NCBI GenBank assembly: GCA_963693315.1
Contig: OY856187.1
Location: 788,837 to 852,836 of the forward strand
Length of the DNA stretch: 64,000 nucleotides
Direction: 5' to 3'
Origin: Diogma glabrata
Lineage: Eukaryota > Arthropoda > Insecta > Diptera > Cylindrotomidae
Part shown: piece by piece, positions 55,217 through 64,000 of the stretch
Position numbering within the stretch: the stretch's first letter is position 1
How the letters are laid out: the number at the start of each line of letters is the position of its first letter
Made by a program: the position numbers and the translations under genes
Notes under the pieces: model-generated
What the model was told of the DNA's origin: nothing
The model's database searches: none
The model's input: the letters and a program-made list of their open reading frames with translations, nothing else

Positions 55217-55682
55217 GAATTGCATACAAGATTTTTTGTGCGAGTAAGATTCTGTATTATTTGCATAAATAAAAATACATATATTTACACAAAATAGTAA
55301 AATATTTTTTTTATTTGCCTACATATTAAAGTGTTACTTTATTACTGTAATTTGCGGCTTTAAAGTATCACTTTTTAACTATTTATTTTGTTGTCATAGC
55401 TACGTCCAAAAAAGTAAAAAGCATTTGTATTTGTTTAGATTCTATGAAAAATAAAAATTTTATCAAAGCAACCCTTAAATTCAAAATTTTATTATCCAAT
55501 TAAAATAGTTGTTATCATTTGTTGTCATAGCTACACAATAATTTGGAAAAAATAATAAATATTTTGTCAAAGGTTACTTGTTCCACATATTTTATTTTAA
55601 AATTTATGAAAATTTATAATTTTAATTTAAAATAAACAAATTTTCTTAAAATATTTTGCTTGCGGCAAATAAAAAATAGTAT

Positions 55683-55798
55683 ATGATGCACGGACGTAAG
55701 CTATTTTGGACTTAATGTGGGTGCAAATCTCGGCTAGCGCCTCGTTTTGCAAACTCCACATCCGTCTAAAATCTTTAGCTTTACGTCCTAGCATCATA
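55683..55798. mobile_element. Foldback element 3
   Basis: Left ATGATGCACGGACGTAAGCT, right AGCTTTACGTCCTAGCATCA. The centre CTCGGCTAGCGCCTCG closely resembles the reverse complement of the centre of foldback 2. Arms about 45 bp. Confidence 0.75.
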
Positions 55799-56045
55799 AT
55801 GTACTATTTAGAAAATTATTTTATCCAAGTAGTTTTTCGAAATAATAGTTATAATAATAACTTTAGGCATTGTTATTTCAGTTTTAGGCATTGTTATTTC
55901 AATTTTGGCATTGTTATTTCAATTGGAAAAAAAGGCTTGCTTTACGAGCAATTTTTAAATCGTAAAAGTGCATTTTACGGTTTACGGGTACAAAAATTAT
56001 ATTTATGTACCTCGTGATGAGTAACTTTTGATTATGCAGGAAATT

Positions 56046-56051
56046 TTTAAT
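56046..56051 (-). terminator. Candidate polyadenylation signal for the chitin-binding gene
   Basis: ATTAAA on the minus strand, eleven bases after the stop codon. Very short 3' UTR if used; other A+T-rich signals further on are possible. Confidence 0.3.
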
Positions 56052-56061
56052 GCAATTACTT

Positions 56062-57783
56062 CTAATGATCAGGACAAAAATCGCAAACTTTTAAATTAAT
56101 TTTACAGCATAATCCAATAGGACAACCAGTCTGACAATCATTGAATACAATTTCCTCTTTCTGTTTACTGTTCAATGTATTTTCTGCACAATCATAGCTA
56201 TCAGTCCAATCACATCCACCTATGTTTGGGTTGAATATAAAATCACCTGGACACTTGTGTGGTATTAATTCATTTTCTATACAGTAATAATATTCTTTGC
56301 AGGTGTTCTCTTTTTTAACATAAGCTCCATCAGGGTAGAAAGTACAGATGTTATTAGCAGTAAACCCCGCACTTAACAAATCAGTTTTGTGTTGTAGGGC
56401 GCTTACAATTGTATTTGCATAACTGCAAACGCTATTCTCAATAAAATTACATGTATTTTGACTATTATTATATCCTAGACCATTAGGACATGTTATATAA
56501 TTTGACTTTCCATACTGACACAACACATATCCATCACAAGTTTGATTTTCAAATTGATATGTAAATCCATTCTCTTTATTTTTACAAGTTGATTCGTTCA
56601 TATTTTTCACTTTATATGGAGATATTAATGGTCTCGTCGTTGTAATATGAGCATCAAAAGGTGGCAATATTTCTGATATAATTACATCTAAAACAAAATC
56701 GAAATTCGAACTTTCGTTAAAATTAATATTTTCCAAATTGTCGCAAAATCCTGTTTTCTCGTTGAAAAATTTTGCGTTTTCACATGTCGCTCGTATAGAT
56801 AAGTCATCCTTACATTTTATAAAATAATTTAACTCCTTTCCTTCATCATGAATTTGATAATTGTAAGGAATTTCTTGACAAATCGTCTTCATATCATTTT
56901 CACATAACCCAATATTGTCAATATTTGCCCTAGGAACACATTCTTTACGAATACGATCAAACATCAAATTATCATGACATAATTTCAACTCTAATTTTCC
57001 AGAATCGCATTGAAAATATGATTTACATGTTTTTGGGTTATAAATAAACTCATTATTTTTTAAATTATATTCATAGCAATAATGATCGAATACATTTTGC
57101 TGATTTGGTTTCAGATTATCACAAAACCCTGTCTCATAGTTGAAGAAATGGTTTTCATTTTTACATTCGTTACTGTAAACAAGATCATTATCGTCACATA
57201 TATGAAACAGTTTATCATTTTGATAGTTAAGAAATGTGTAGTTTCTAGGCACTTTTTTATTATTGTTTATTAAACAATAATTTAATTTTTGGCTGATATC
57301 ATTTATTTTTATTTTATCACAAAACCCTGTATTTTTATTAAAATAAAACGTTTGTTTACAAACTATTAACTTTAAAACTCCATTTCCACATTGATAGTAT
57401 TCATTTGATTTTAATTTATTTGCAATTCGAAAATGATTTGGAAGTACAGTATTTATATCAATCCGACAATATTTTTTGTTTTTAAACTTGTATTTCTTAT
57501 TAAAATGGGTTGCACTCCATTCGAGTTTTTCAATTTTAATTTTAATTAAATCACAAAATCCTGTATCATTATTAAAAATCATCAATTTTGGGCATTCTTT
57601 TGCAATTGGTAATTTATTTCTATCACATGTGTAGTACATTTGGATGTTATCTAAATGAGAAACTCGGAAGTTTTCTGGTTGATTTTTGCAAATTAACAAA
57701 TTTGTATCAAGCAACAGTGATGAATCAGTTAGAATGCAGAATTTTATCACTAAAAATAAAAAAAAGTTAGAACAGCCTAACAT
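56062..57783 (-). CDS. Secreted multi-domain chitin-binding protein (peritrophin/CBM14 family)
   Basis: The one clear host gene: 573 residues from ATG at 57783. I chose this over the further upstream ATG (57927) because it opens with MLGCSNFFLFLVIKFCILT, a good signal peptide, while the preceding 48 residues are not protein-like. About seven chitin-binding type-2 modules follow, each with spaced cysteines, aromatic residues before the second (YYTC, YYQC, FHIC, YFQC, YFIKC, YVLC, YYYC) and GFCD, GGCD or a related end. Modules 4, 6 and 7 keep the full six-cysteine plan; 1, 2, 3 and 5 seem reduced. The C-terminus CPIGLCCKINLKVCDFCPDH is cysteine-rich but different. Such proteins bind chitin in peritrophic matrix, cuticle or tracheae. 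No mucin-like Ser/Thr linkers. Intronless as read; an exon further upstream cannot be excluded. Confidence 0.85.
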   Translation of the reverse strand: MLGCSNFFLFLVIKFCILTDSSLLLDTNLLICKNQPENFRVSHLDNIQMYYTCDRNKLPIAKECPKLMIFNNDTGFCDLIKIKIEKLEWSATHFNKKYKFKNKKYCRIDINTVLPNHFRIANKLKSNEYYQCGNGVLKLIVCKQTFYFNKNTGFCDKIKINDISQKLNYCLINNNKKVPRNYTFLNYQNDKLFHICDDNDLVYSNECKNENHFFNYETGFCDNLKPNQQNVFDHYCYEYNLKNNEFIYNPKTCKSYFQCDSGKLELKLCHDNLMFDRIRKECVPRANIDNIGLCENDMKTICQEIPYNYQIHDEGKELNYFIKCKDDLSIRATCENAKFFNEKTGFCDNLENINFNESSNFDFVLDVIISEILPPFDAHITTTRPLISPYKVKNMNESTCKNKENGFTYQFENQTCDGYVLCQYGKSNYITCPNGLGYNNSQNTCNFIENSVCSYANTIVSALQHKTDLLSAGFTANNICTFYPDGAYVKKENTCKEYYYCIENELIPHKCPGDFIFNPNIGGCDWTDSYDCAENTLNSKQKEEIVFNDCQTGCPIGLCCKINLKVCDFCPDH

Positions 57784-58352
57784 TTTGTTATTGTGTAGCA
57801 AATAATGAAAAAAATTTAACTGAAACTTGAAATGAAATGAAACGAGACAAAAATTATTTGGAAACCAAAGGTTATCATAGGGAAGATTAATCAAATTTAT
57901 GATTTGCCCAAATGTTGATGTTTTCATGAAATCTGTTTTATTTTAGTGCAGGGTGCTTGTCATGAAGTATTTGGAGGATTTGTTGATTTATTGTAGTTTT
58001 ATAACTTTTAGGTTAAATGGAACCAAAACTAATTTTAATTTATTAGTAAATTGTTTCATTTTGTAATTGTTTCAATGATATCGTAGAAGATTCTAATGGG
58101 ATGGGTAGTGAGAAGAGCTACTGCGTCAAATGAGATTAACTAATGGTCTTGGTTATTGAAATAAGTTAAGACTTATTTAGTTTTGAGGGTAAATGAGTTT
58201 TTAACGTTAAAGATGTTTGAAGAAATGTGTTTGAGAATCTTGCATAGAAATATGGACAAATTGTGCGCTAGTCTACCTATTCAGGATACGATATGTGTTA
58301 TCGCTATTTCAGCCCGTGTATTTTGGGTAGGACGTTTGGTTGTTTACTATTA
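57784..58352. other. Upstream region of the chitin-binding gene
   Basis: No second gene seen. It presumably holds the 5' UTR and promoter of the minus-strand gene. Confidence 0.45.
57997..58003 (-). promoter_or_regulatory. Candidate TATA box of the chitin-binding gene
   Basis: TATAAAA on the minus strand about 215 bp before the start codon; transcription would begin near 57970. In A+T-rich DNA this motif also arises by chance. Confidence 0.3.
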
Positions 58353-59300
58353 GGGGGAAGTGGGAATAGTATAAACATGGGGCAACTGTAAACAGTTTTA
58401 ATTTCCCTCACAAAACATCAATCAAAAAATTCGGCAAAAATATCACAGATGTCGCTTCGATCGATTACACACACCAGGAGAATTTGATAGCTGAAGTCAG
58501 TCTTGTTCAAAAGTTATTGGTGAATAGATGTTTTGGCAACCCAAAAGTAAATATTTTTTTTTTTTGTAAAACTCGAATAACTTTTTTTACCATCATATGT
58601 TTAAAAATATTCCAACATGTTTTGATAGCTGAAATATTCAAGAAACATAATCTTTCTTTGTTTTAGCCAAATTTTAGATCTTGGAATATTTTTTCAAAAC
58701 ATAACCCTAAAATCGCCACGTGGGGCACATATAAACAAAAAAAATTTTGATAGTATAAACGCGTTTATATGTGAAGTATGGTATGGTTATATTGTATACG
58801 TGTGGTTTCCCGTTTCACTTTTGATATTGATTTGCAAAACCTAAACATACGATGAGATTGAATTTTTGCTTTTTTCTTTATAATTTTCTACCTGAATTTA
58901 TTGAGGTTTTACAACAATCGAAAAATATTGTTTTTTTTTAAAGAAATATATATGTTATATGCTTATATATATTGTTTGAAGCACAATAAATAATAAAAAA
59001 TTTTAAAAAAGGTACTTTATGAATTTTATTGTGGTGTTTTTTGGGTGTTTATATGTGCCCCATACAAAAATGCTCATTGTTTATAAGTGCACCACCAGTG
59101 GGGATACTTTAAACGAGAAACATAAATTTTTTGAAATTCAAAATTTTATACTTAATGTTTAGTTACGTAATTAAAAAAAATAGTTTTATGTAGTAAAGAT
59201 ATGAAATTTTACAATGAAACAGTTTTTAAGTAAAAATGTTTTATGGTTTTAAAGTTATTGAGCTTTAAGTACAAACTGTTTATACCAAACCACTTCCCCC
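58353..59300. mobile_element. TIR element, 0.95 kb, TA target duplication
   Basis: Left end GGGGGAAGTGGGAATAGTAT then AAAC, right end (reverse complement) GGGGGAAGTGGTTTGGTATA then AAC, flanked by TA on each side (58351-58352, 59301-59302). The interior repeats the theme GTATAAAC and GGGGCACATATAAAC in both orientations (about 58710-58770, 59044-59105). No transposase. TA duplication suggests mobilisation by a Tc1/mariner-type enzyme. Confidence 0.7.
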
Positions 59301-59700
59301 TATGTGTTGTTAGGTATTTTTTCGTTAAGACGCTGGTGCATTGTTTTTCTTTTAGTTCTTTATCCAGTGAATTGTTTTAGTTTGTAGTGAGCGTCACGTT
59401 TTAGAATTTATACGTGCTAGAATCGCAGAGTAAAAGGTTTAATTTATTAATTTATTAATAAACACAGTCTTTGACATGGTTAATGTTGTTTTGGTTGTCG
59501 GCAGGTACAGGAAACTTATTGGAAACGAATTGGTGATTATGGTGGAAGTGCTTGATAAAGTTTTCTATTCTAAAACAAATGACTTTAAATGGTGAAATAG
59601 CTGTACACCTGATGTACAAGAAACAACACAATTTATTCAATTTATTACACAAAATAATAAACATTTATACACTAAATTTGTACGTCTACAACTAGAACAA
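59301..59700. other. Spacer or 5' flank of the Penelope-like element
   Basis: No convincing frame. The sequence may include the terminal repeat of the Penelope-like element, but a second copy is not present to show it. Confidence 0.35.
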
Positions 59701-61110
59701 GAAATATAAATTAAAAACTAATAACACTTTCCAGAAATACTTGAAAATATTAACTTAGATGAAAAATTTATTAAAAATATATCCGATAAAGAAGTACCAA
59801 AGGAAATGATGATTCTATTGAGTTTGGGTCCTAAATTTACACTTCCCATCAAGAAGTTGCCAACTTTGGAATTAATTGCTGACATAGAATTCATAATCTC
59901 AAAATATACTGATGAACACTTACAAAAGCAAATGCGTTCTCATTTGACTTATATTATTACAAATCATATCAAAAATAAAACAAAATTTAATCGTATCGAT
60001 AAGTTTCTCTTAATGGCACTGGAAAAAACAACTACATTTTTAAAGGAAAATCCAGATATACATATTTCAACAAGTGATAAAGGTAATATTACAATCATTG
60101 CTAATTTATTTGAATACGAAGATAAAATGAAACAATTACTAAATGATGTTGATAGTTTTGAGACTTTACGTTTCGATCCAATAGCTACACTTGAAAGAAA
60201 AAATAATAGATTGATTAGTACATAATAATAATAAAACACACAAATATCTTACACAAGAAATGGCTAAGAATCTTAAAACTTGTATTTCTATTCCACCTCG
60301 TATTTTTGGTCAAATTAAAATACATAAACCGAACAGAAACATACGAACGGGCTAGATACGGGCTAGATACGAATTGGCTAGATTTTTATCAAGAGTTTTG
60401 AGAATATCTTTTTCTTCTAAATATACTTTAAAAAATTCTACACAATTTGTTAAGAAAATTATTAAACAAAATATTCCAGAAAGATGTAAACTGATTTCAT
60501 TTGATGTAACTAACTGTTTTACTAATATCTCACCTCGATTAGCTTTAAAAATAATTGAAAGAGATTTTGATGAACACATTAGTAAAAACACAAAAATTCC
60601 CAAGAAAGAATTTATGAATCTTTTAAGTTTCTGTTTGATTAATTGCAACTATTTTAAATATGAAGACAAATATATGAAAATGAAGAATGGTGGAAGAAGA
60701 ATGAGGTTGGAAGAATAGTGGAAGAATTATGGGTTCTAGTTTGGCACCAATTTTGGTGCAATGTGTCCTTGATGATGTTGTTAATCAAGCATTACTTAAA
60801 ATTGATTTCACTCCGCTTTTTTGGTATTCATATGTTGATGACCATATTACATCTATTCCAGAAAATAAAATACAAATGGTTCTTGATGCACTTCATTCAT
60901 ATGATCCTAAAATCAGATTCACATATGAAGTTGAACAAGATAATATATTAAATTAATTGGATTTAAGTATTCATCACTTAAATAATGGAAAGGTTATTAC
61001 TAATTGGTACTGTTCACGCATTATCGTGAATTTTTTAGTTCATCTGAAAAATTAAAATATTTTAAATTAGAATCAAAACAAAACCAATTAAAGATTTATT
61101 TATTATTTAT
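59701..61110 (+). pseudogene. Penelope-like element reverse transcriptase, decayed
   Basis: Frame 59806-60225 has the N-terminal region of Penelope proteins (LLSLGPKFTLPIKK at its start, TTTFLKENPDIHIS and SDKGNITII near the end). RT follows: LISFDVTNCFTNIS (about 60495; the catalytic Asp is present), MGSSLAPI (about 60729) and YSYVDDHITS (about 60828). Weak TNWY and SRIIVNFL traces of the region after RT are seen near 61000. The GIY-YIG endonuclease that ends intact Penelope proteins is not recognised. Breaks: stops at 60226-60370 with a repeated GGGCTAGATACG, and a tandem TGGAAGAA expansion at 60688-60727 that shifts frame just before MGSS. Dead copy. Confidence 0.8.
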
Positions 61111-61692
61111 AAAATTATGCAAAACATTACCAAAACAATCCTTTTGAAATGTCAACGAAACTGTCAATTTGAATTGACGTGTTCGGTATATTTTGATCAT
61201 TCATTCGATATTTTCAATTTTCACATTGAATTTATGTGTTCGTTATTCTATATTATTAATTCGATAGTTTCGAGATCGTTGGTAAACTTGACAGCTGTGT
61301 GGAGTTTATGATTTGTAGAGTTTTGGCTTTCTATAAAATGGACTGTTTTGATAGTTTTGCCCTCTTATTCTTACGAATTTATATCTGAATAGTATAGTCA
61401 GTAAAAAGTGTTGTTTGTGTTACCATGTAGTTGGTTGAGTATGAGCTAAGCTCTCTCTTTGTTAGTTTTAAGTAAATTTTAAATATTTTGTATTCCCATG
61501 TGTTAAATCAGTAATTGTAAAATTAATAAATGAAGTTTATATAAAGTTGTGTGCATCAGGTCAGTTTTTTAATGTATATATAAATTAACCAAATAGTTTT
61601 TTCTTTGTTTTCTGACAAATATTCGTCGAGTGTGCATGCAGTAAAAAACCTCGTATAAGTTTTCTTCGATTGGAACGGGTGATGTTTCCATG
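61111..61692. other. Spacer, no gene seen
   Basis: A+T-rich. An AATAAA at about 61526 followed by TTTATATAAAG resembles the end of an LTR or transcript, but no partner copy is in the window. Confidence 0.35.
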
Positions 61693-62697
61693 CATCTTTC
61701 ATTTCATATGTACATGATTTTAAATCATTATATGAGCTGATATATTTTCATCATTGCATCGTTCATGTCATATGTACATGATTTCAACTATTATATGATC
61801 TGATATTTTCGTCATTACTTCAATCGATCATCTCATATGTACATGATTTCAACTATTAAATGAGTTGATATTTTCGTCATTACTTCAGTTAATCATCTCA
61901 TTTACATAACTTCAACTATTATATGAGCTAATATATTTTCATCATTGCATCGTTCATGTCATATGTACATGATTTCAACTATTATATGAGCTGATATTTT
62001 CGTCATTACTTCAATCATTCATCTCATATGTACATGATGTCAACTATTATATGAGCTGGTATATTTTCATCACTACTTCAGTTAATCATCTCATTTACAT
62101 AACTTCAACTATTACATGAGCTGATATATTTTCATCATTGCATCGTTCATGTCATATGTACATGATTTCAACTATTATATGATCTGATATTTTCGTCATT
62201 ACTTCAATCAATCATCTCATATGTACATGATTTCAACTATTATATGAGCTGATATTTTCGTCATTACTTCAATCATTCATCTCATATGTACATGATTTCA
62301 ACTATTATATGAGCTGATATATTTTCATCATTGCATCGTTCATCTCATATGTAAATAATTTCAACTATTATATGAGCTGATATTTTCGTCATTACTTCAG
62401 TTAATCCTCTCATTTACATAACTTCAAAATATTAAATGAGCTGATATATTTTCATTTCATATGTGCATGATTTTCAACTATTATATGAGCTGAGATATTT
62501 TCGTCATCGCTTCAGTTAATCATCTCGTTTACATAACTTCAATTATTATATGAACTGAGATATTTTCATCATTGCATCATTCATCTCACTTACATAATTT
62601 CAACTATTATATGAGCTGAGATATTTTCGTCATTGCTTCAATCAATCATCTCATATGTACATAACATGTCATCAATTATTATATGAGCTGAGATATG
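61693..62697. repeat. Tandem satellite, 61-66 bp unit, about 16 copies
   Basis: Each unit reads roughly CATCTCATATGTACATGATT, TCAACTATTATATGAGCTGA, then TATTTTC(G/A)TCATT(A/G)C. CTCATAT and ATATGAG in each unit are complementary, so every monomer can form a small hairpin. Units of three kinds (CATGTCATATG, CATCTCATATG, CATCTCATTTACATAAC) recur in sequence, suggesting a three- to four-unit higher order. Confidence 0.92.
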
Positions 62698-62803
62698 TCT
62701 ATGTTTGCATCACGGTGTTGGAAGTTGATGTGCCAACCAACTCACATCAAATATATCTTCAATAAAAAAAATACAGTCCACCTCTCATCGACGCCGCATC
62801 ATT

Positions 62804-62821
62804 TGGTCCTTCGAGCCGGAT
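62804..62821 (+). promoter_or_regulatory. Primer binding site, complementary to tRNA-Tyr
   Basis: TGGTCCTTCGAGCCGGAT: the first 17 bases are the complement of the 3' end of insect tRNA-Tyr including CCA. The long perfect match makes chance unlikely. Confidence 0.8.
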
Positions 62822-63219
62822 CTATACGCAGCTCGTCTCAAAATAACTTCGGAAAAAAAAAACCAACCAACGGTTTTGGATAATTTAAGGTACCATTTAG
62901 TATAGTTTATAAGTAACTTAATTATTTAAATTTTCGTCAATCTAGCATTTATATTGTCATTGTTTATTAACACGACTTGCGTGATCATAATCGTGATTTT
63001 TTCGGGACATTCACTACTACGGGGTGTACAATGTCGCTTAGTCGATTGTTTAATTGTCTATGGTGGATGGCTTGTCGGATTGTTTCATTTTATTGACATA
63101 TTTCGTCTGGAACAATGTTCATCCGTTTTTCTCTTCGGTATTAATTTTTCATGAGGTTAACATGCCGGATTCCCCTTACGAAGACCTCTTGAAAAAACAA
63201 CGTCGTACAAAATCTCGTC

Positions 63220-63730
63220 GTACCTGAATGGAATTTGAATTCCAAAATAATTTTGCTGTCGTCGTTAATATTTTTAAAAAAATTTTATACATCTCGTCAT
63301 ACTCTAATGGAATTTGAATTCCAAGATAAATTTCTTATTTCCGTTAATAATTCAGTTCGTCGTACTTTAATGTAACTTGAGTTCCATATAATTGTTGTCT
63401 TCGCTAATATTTTGAAAATCGTTATTCATTTTTCGTCGTACCTTGTTGGAATGCGATTTTTCGTTAATAGTTGGAGTCACTATTCGTTTTCGTCGTACTT
63501 AGTAGAATATGATTTCCAGATATAATTGTTGTCGTCGCTAATATTTTGAAAATCGTTATTTATTTTTCGTCGTACCTTGTTGGAATGCGATTTTTCGTTA
63601 ATAGTTGAAGTCACTATTCGTTTCGTCGTACTTAGTAGAATGTGATTTCCAGATACAATTGTTGTCTTCGTTAATATTTTAGAAAATCGTTCTGTCGTAT
63701 TTTTAAATCATTCGTCGTACCTTATTAGAT
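63220..63730 (+). repeat. Minisatellite in the leader, about 133-bp higher-order unit
   Basis: GTTGTC(T/G)TCGCTAATATTTTG recurs at about 63394, 63528 and 63660. Between copies stand TTCGTCGTACCTTGTTGGAA and TCGTCGTACTTAGTAGAAT, themselves halves of an older unit of about 65 bp. The array is preceded by more diverged copies from 63220. Confidence 0.85.
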
Positions 63731-64000
63731 TAATTGTTATTTTTAGGATTCTGTTATATTATGTATTATATTCATCGGATTCTAGTAGATTAAATAGCAT
63801 ATTCATCGGATGTTCCAATATTAAATTACCAATTTATTCATCGGATCATTTCAAAATCACCGTTTTTAGGTGTGGAGTAATTAATTATTTAATCAACATC
63901 GTTCGTCAATCAACATGGAAGTTTTGATATTGGTTTGTCCAACATTCGCTGGTATTTGGATGTGTTAGCTTCATTAATTTTTCGTCGTTCTCCTTGTTGC
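63731..64000 (+). other. End of window, leader sequence
   Basis: Contains several TCATCGGAT repeats (63775-63850) and no credible frame; the element runs on beyond 64000. Confidence 0.4.

Larger units (their letters stand above)
54196..56045. other. A+T-rich spacer with three foldback elements
   Basis: No gene seen. Besides the three foldbacks listed separately, 55860-55925 has three copies of GGCATTGTTATTTCA. Confidence 0.55.
62698..64000 (+). mobile_element. 5' end of an LTR retrotransposon (tRNA-Tyr primer), continues past the window
   Basis: A tRNA-Tyr-type primer site at 62804 follows a plausible LTR end (GACGCCGCATCA); AATAAA at about 62759 fits an R-region poly(A) signal. The LTR start is not found and may lie on the far side of the satellite. 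Downstream there is a leader, a short ATG frame at 63162 (MPDSPYEDLLKKQRRTKSRR, stop at 63225) and a minisatellite. No pol in the window. BEL/Pao is a fair guess for this primer type, but unproved. Confidence 0.5.

Noticed and set aside
59600..59630. CTGATG...GAAAC sequence suggesting a hammerhead ribozyme of a Penelope-like element
   Set aside because: There is no room for a stem between the two core boxes and I could not form the other stems or a cleavage site; chance match.
61693..62697. CRISPR-like array
   Set aside because: Units are contiguous and similar over their whole length, with no unique spacers; this is a eukaryotic satellite.
62804..62821. Sequence matching the 3' end of tRNA-Tyr, considered as a tRNA gene
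   Set aside because: Only the terminal 17-18 bases are present, as the complement; this is a primer binding site, not a gene.

Overview
This looks like eukaryotic nuclear DNA from an insect, most likely a fly (Diptera). It is strongly A+T-rich and almost wholly made of transposable elements: Ty3/gypsy LTR retrotransposons, several non-LTR clades, a Penelope-like element, Tc1/mariner, PIF/Harbinger-like and Helitron DNA elements, foldback MITEs and satellites. Only one stretch looks like a host gene: a secreted protein with about seven chitin-binding type-2 (peritrophin/CBM14) modules at 56062-57783 on the minus strand. I see no rRNA, tRNA gene, CRISPR array or operon structure. The order Diptera is an inference from the element families and the gene type, not a proof.

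Layout. 1-13610: a broken jockey/CR1-type non-LTR element (family 1, plus strand) whose reverse-transcriptase gene is split by a complete 10.1-kb gypsy element (gypsy-1, minus strand, 2292-12395, 1.93-kb LTRs, 4-bp target duplication ACAT, intact gag and pol). 13990-18468: a second non-LTR family (family 2, minus strand) split by a shorter, decayed gypsy (gypsy-2, 14410-18309). 18469-23021: A+T-rich DNA with two satellite arrays and a 1.2-kb inverted-repeat element. 23022-41540: a deep nest. A gypsy gag gene (gypsy-5, minus) is split by gypsy-3 (24668-40694, 103-bp LTRs, target duplication GTAGC). Gypsy-3 is in turn split by a non-autonomous LTR element (25647-35943, plus, tRNA-Trp primer site) and by a 1.17-kb MITE. 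The non-autonomous LTR element is split by a PIF/Harbinger-like element (26885-29184) and by a family-2 non-LTR copy (30591-35860), and each of those carries further inserted pieces. 41834-43474: a Tc1/mariner element made of two inverted copies of the same half, a near-perfect 1.6-kb palindrome. 44864-48265: a decayed Helitron. 50735-54195: an RTE non-LTR element. 54650-55800: three short foldback elements. 56062-57783: the chitin-binding gene. 58353-59300: a TIR element. 59700-61110: a decayed Penelope-like element. 61693-62697: a 61-66 bp satellite. 62698-64000: the 5' end of an LTR retrotransposon with a tRNA-Tyr primer site, running off the window.

The genes do not form a pathway. Their relation is one of insertion order: frames interrupted by one element continue on the far side of it, and short target duplications mark the joints. 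Only gypsy-1 looks possibly competent (both frames open, LTRs almost identical). Everything else shows stops, frameshifts, deletions or missing catalytic motifs. The mixture of nested fragments in both orientations resembles pericentromeric DNA or a piRNA cluster, which the sequence alone cannot decide.
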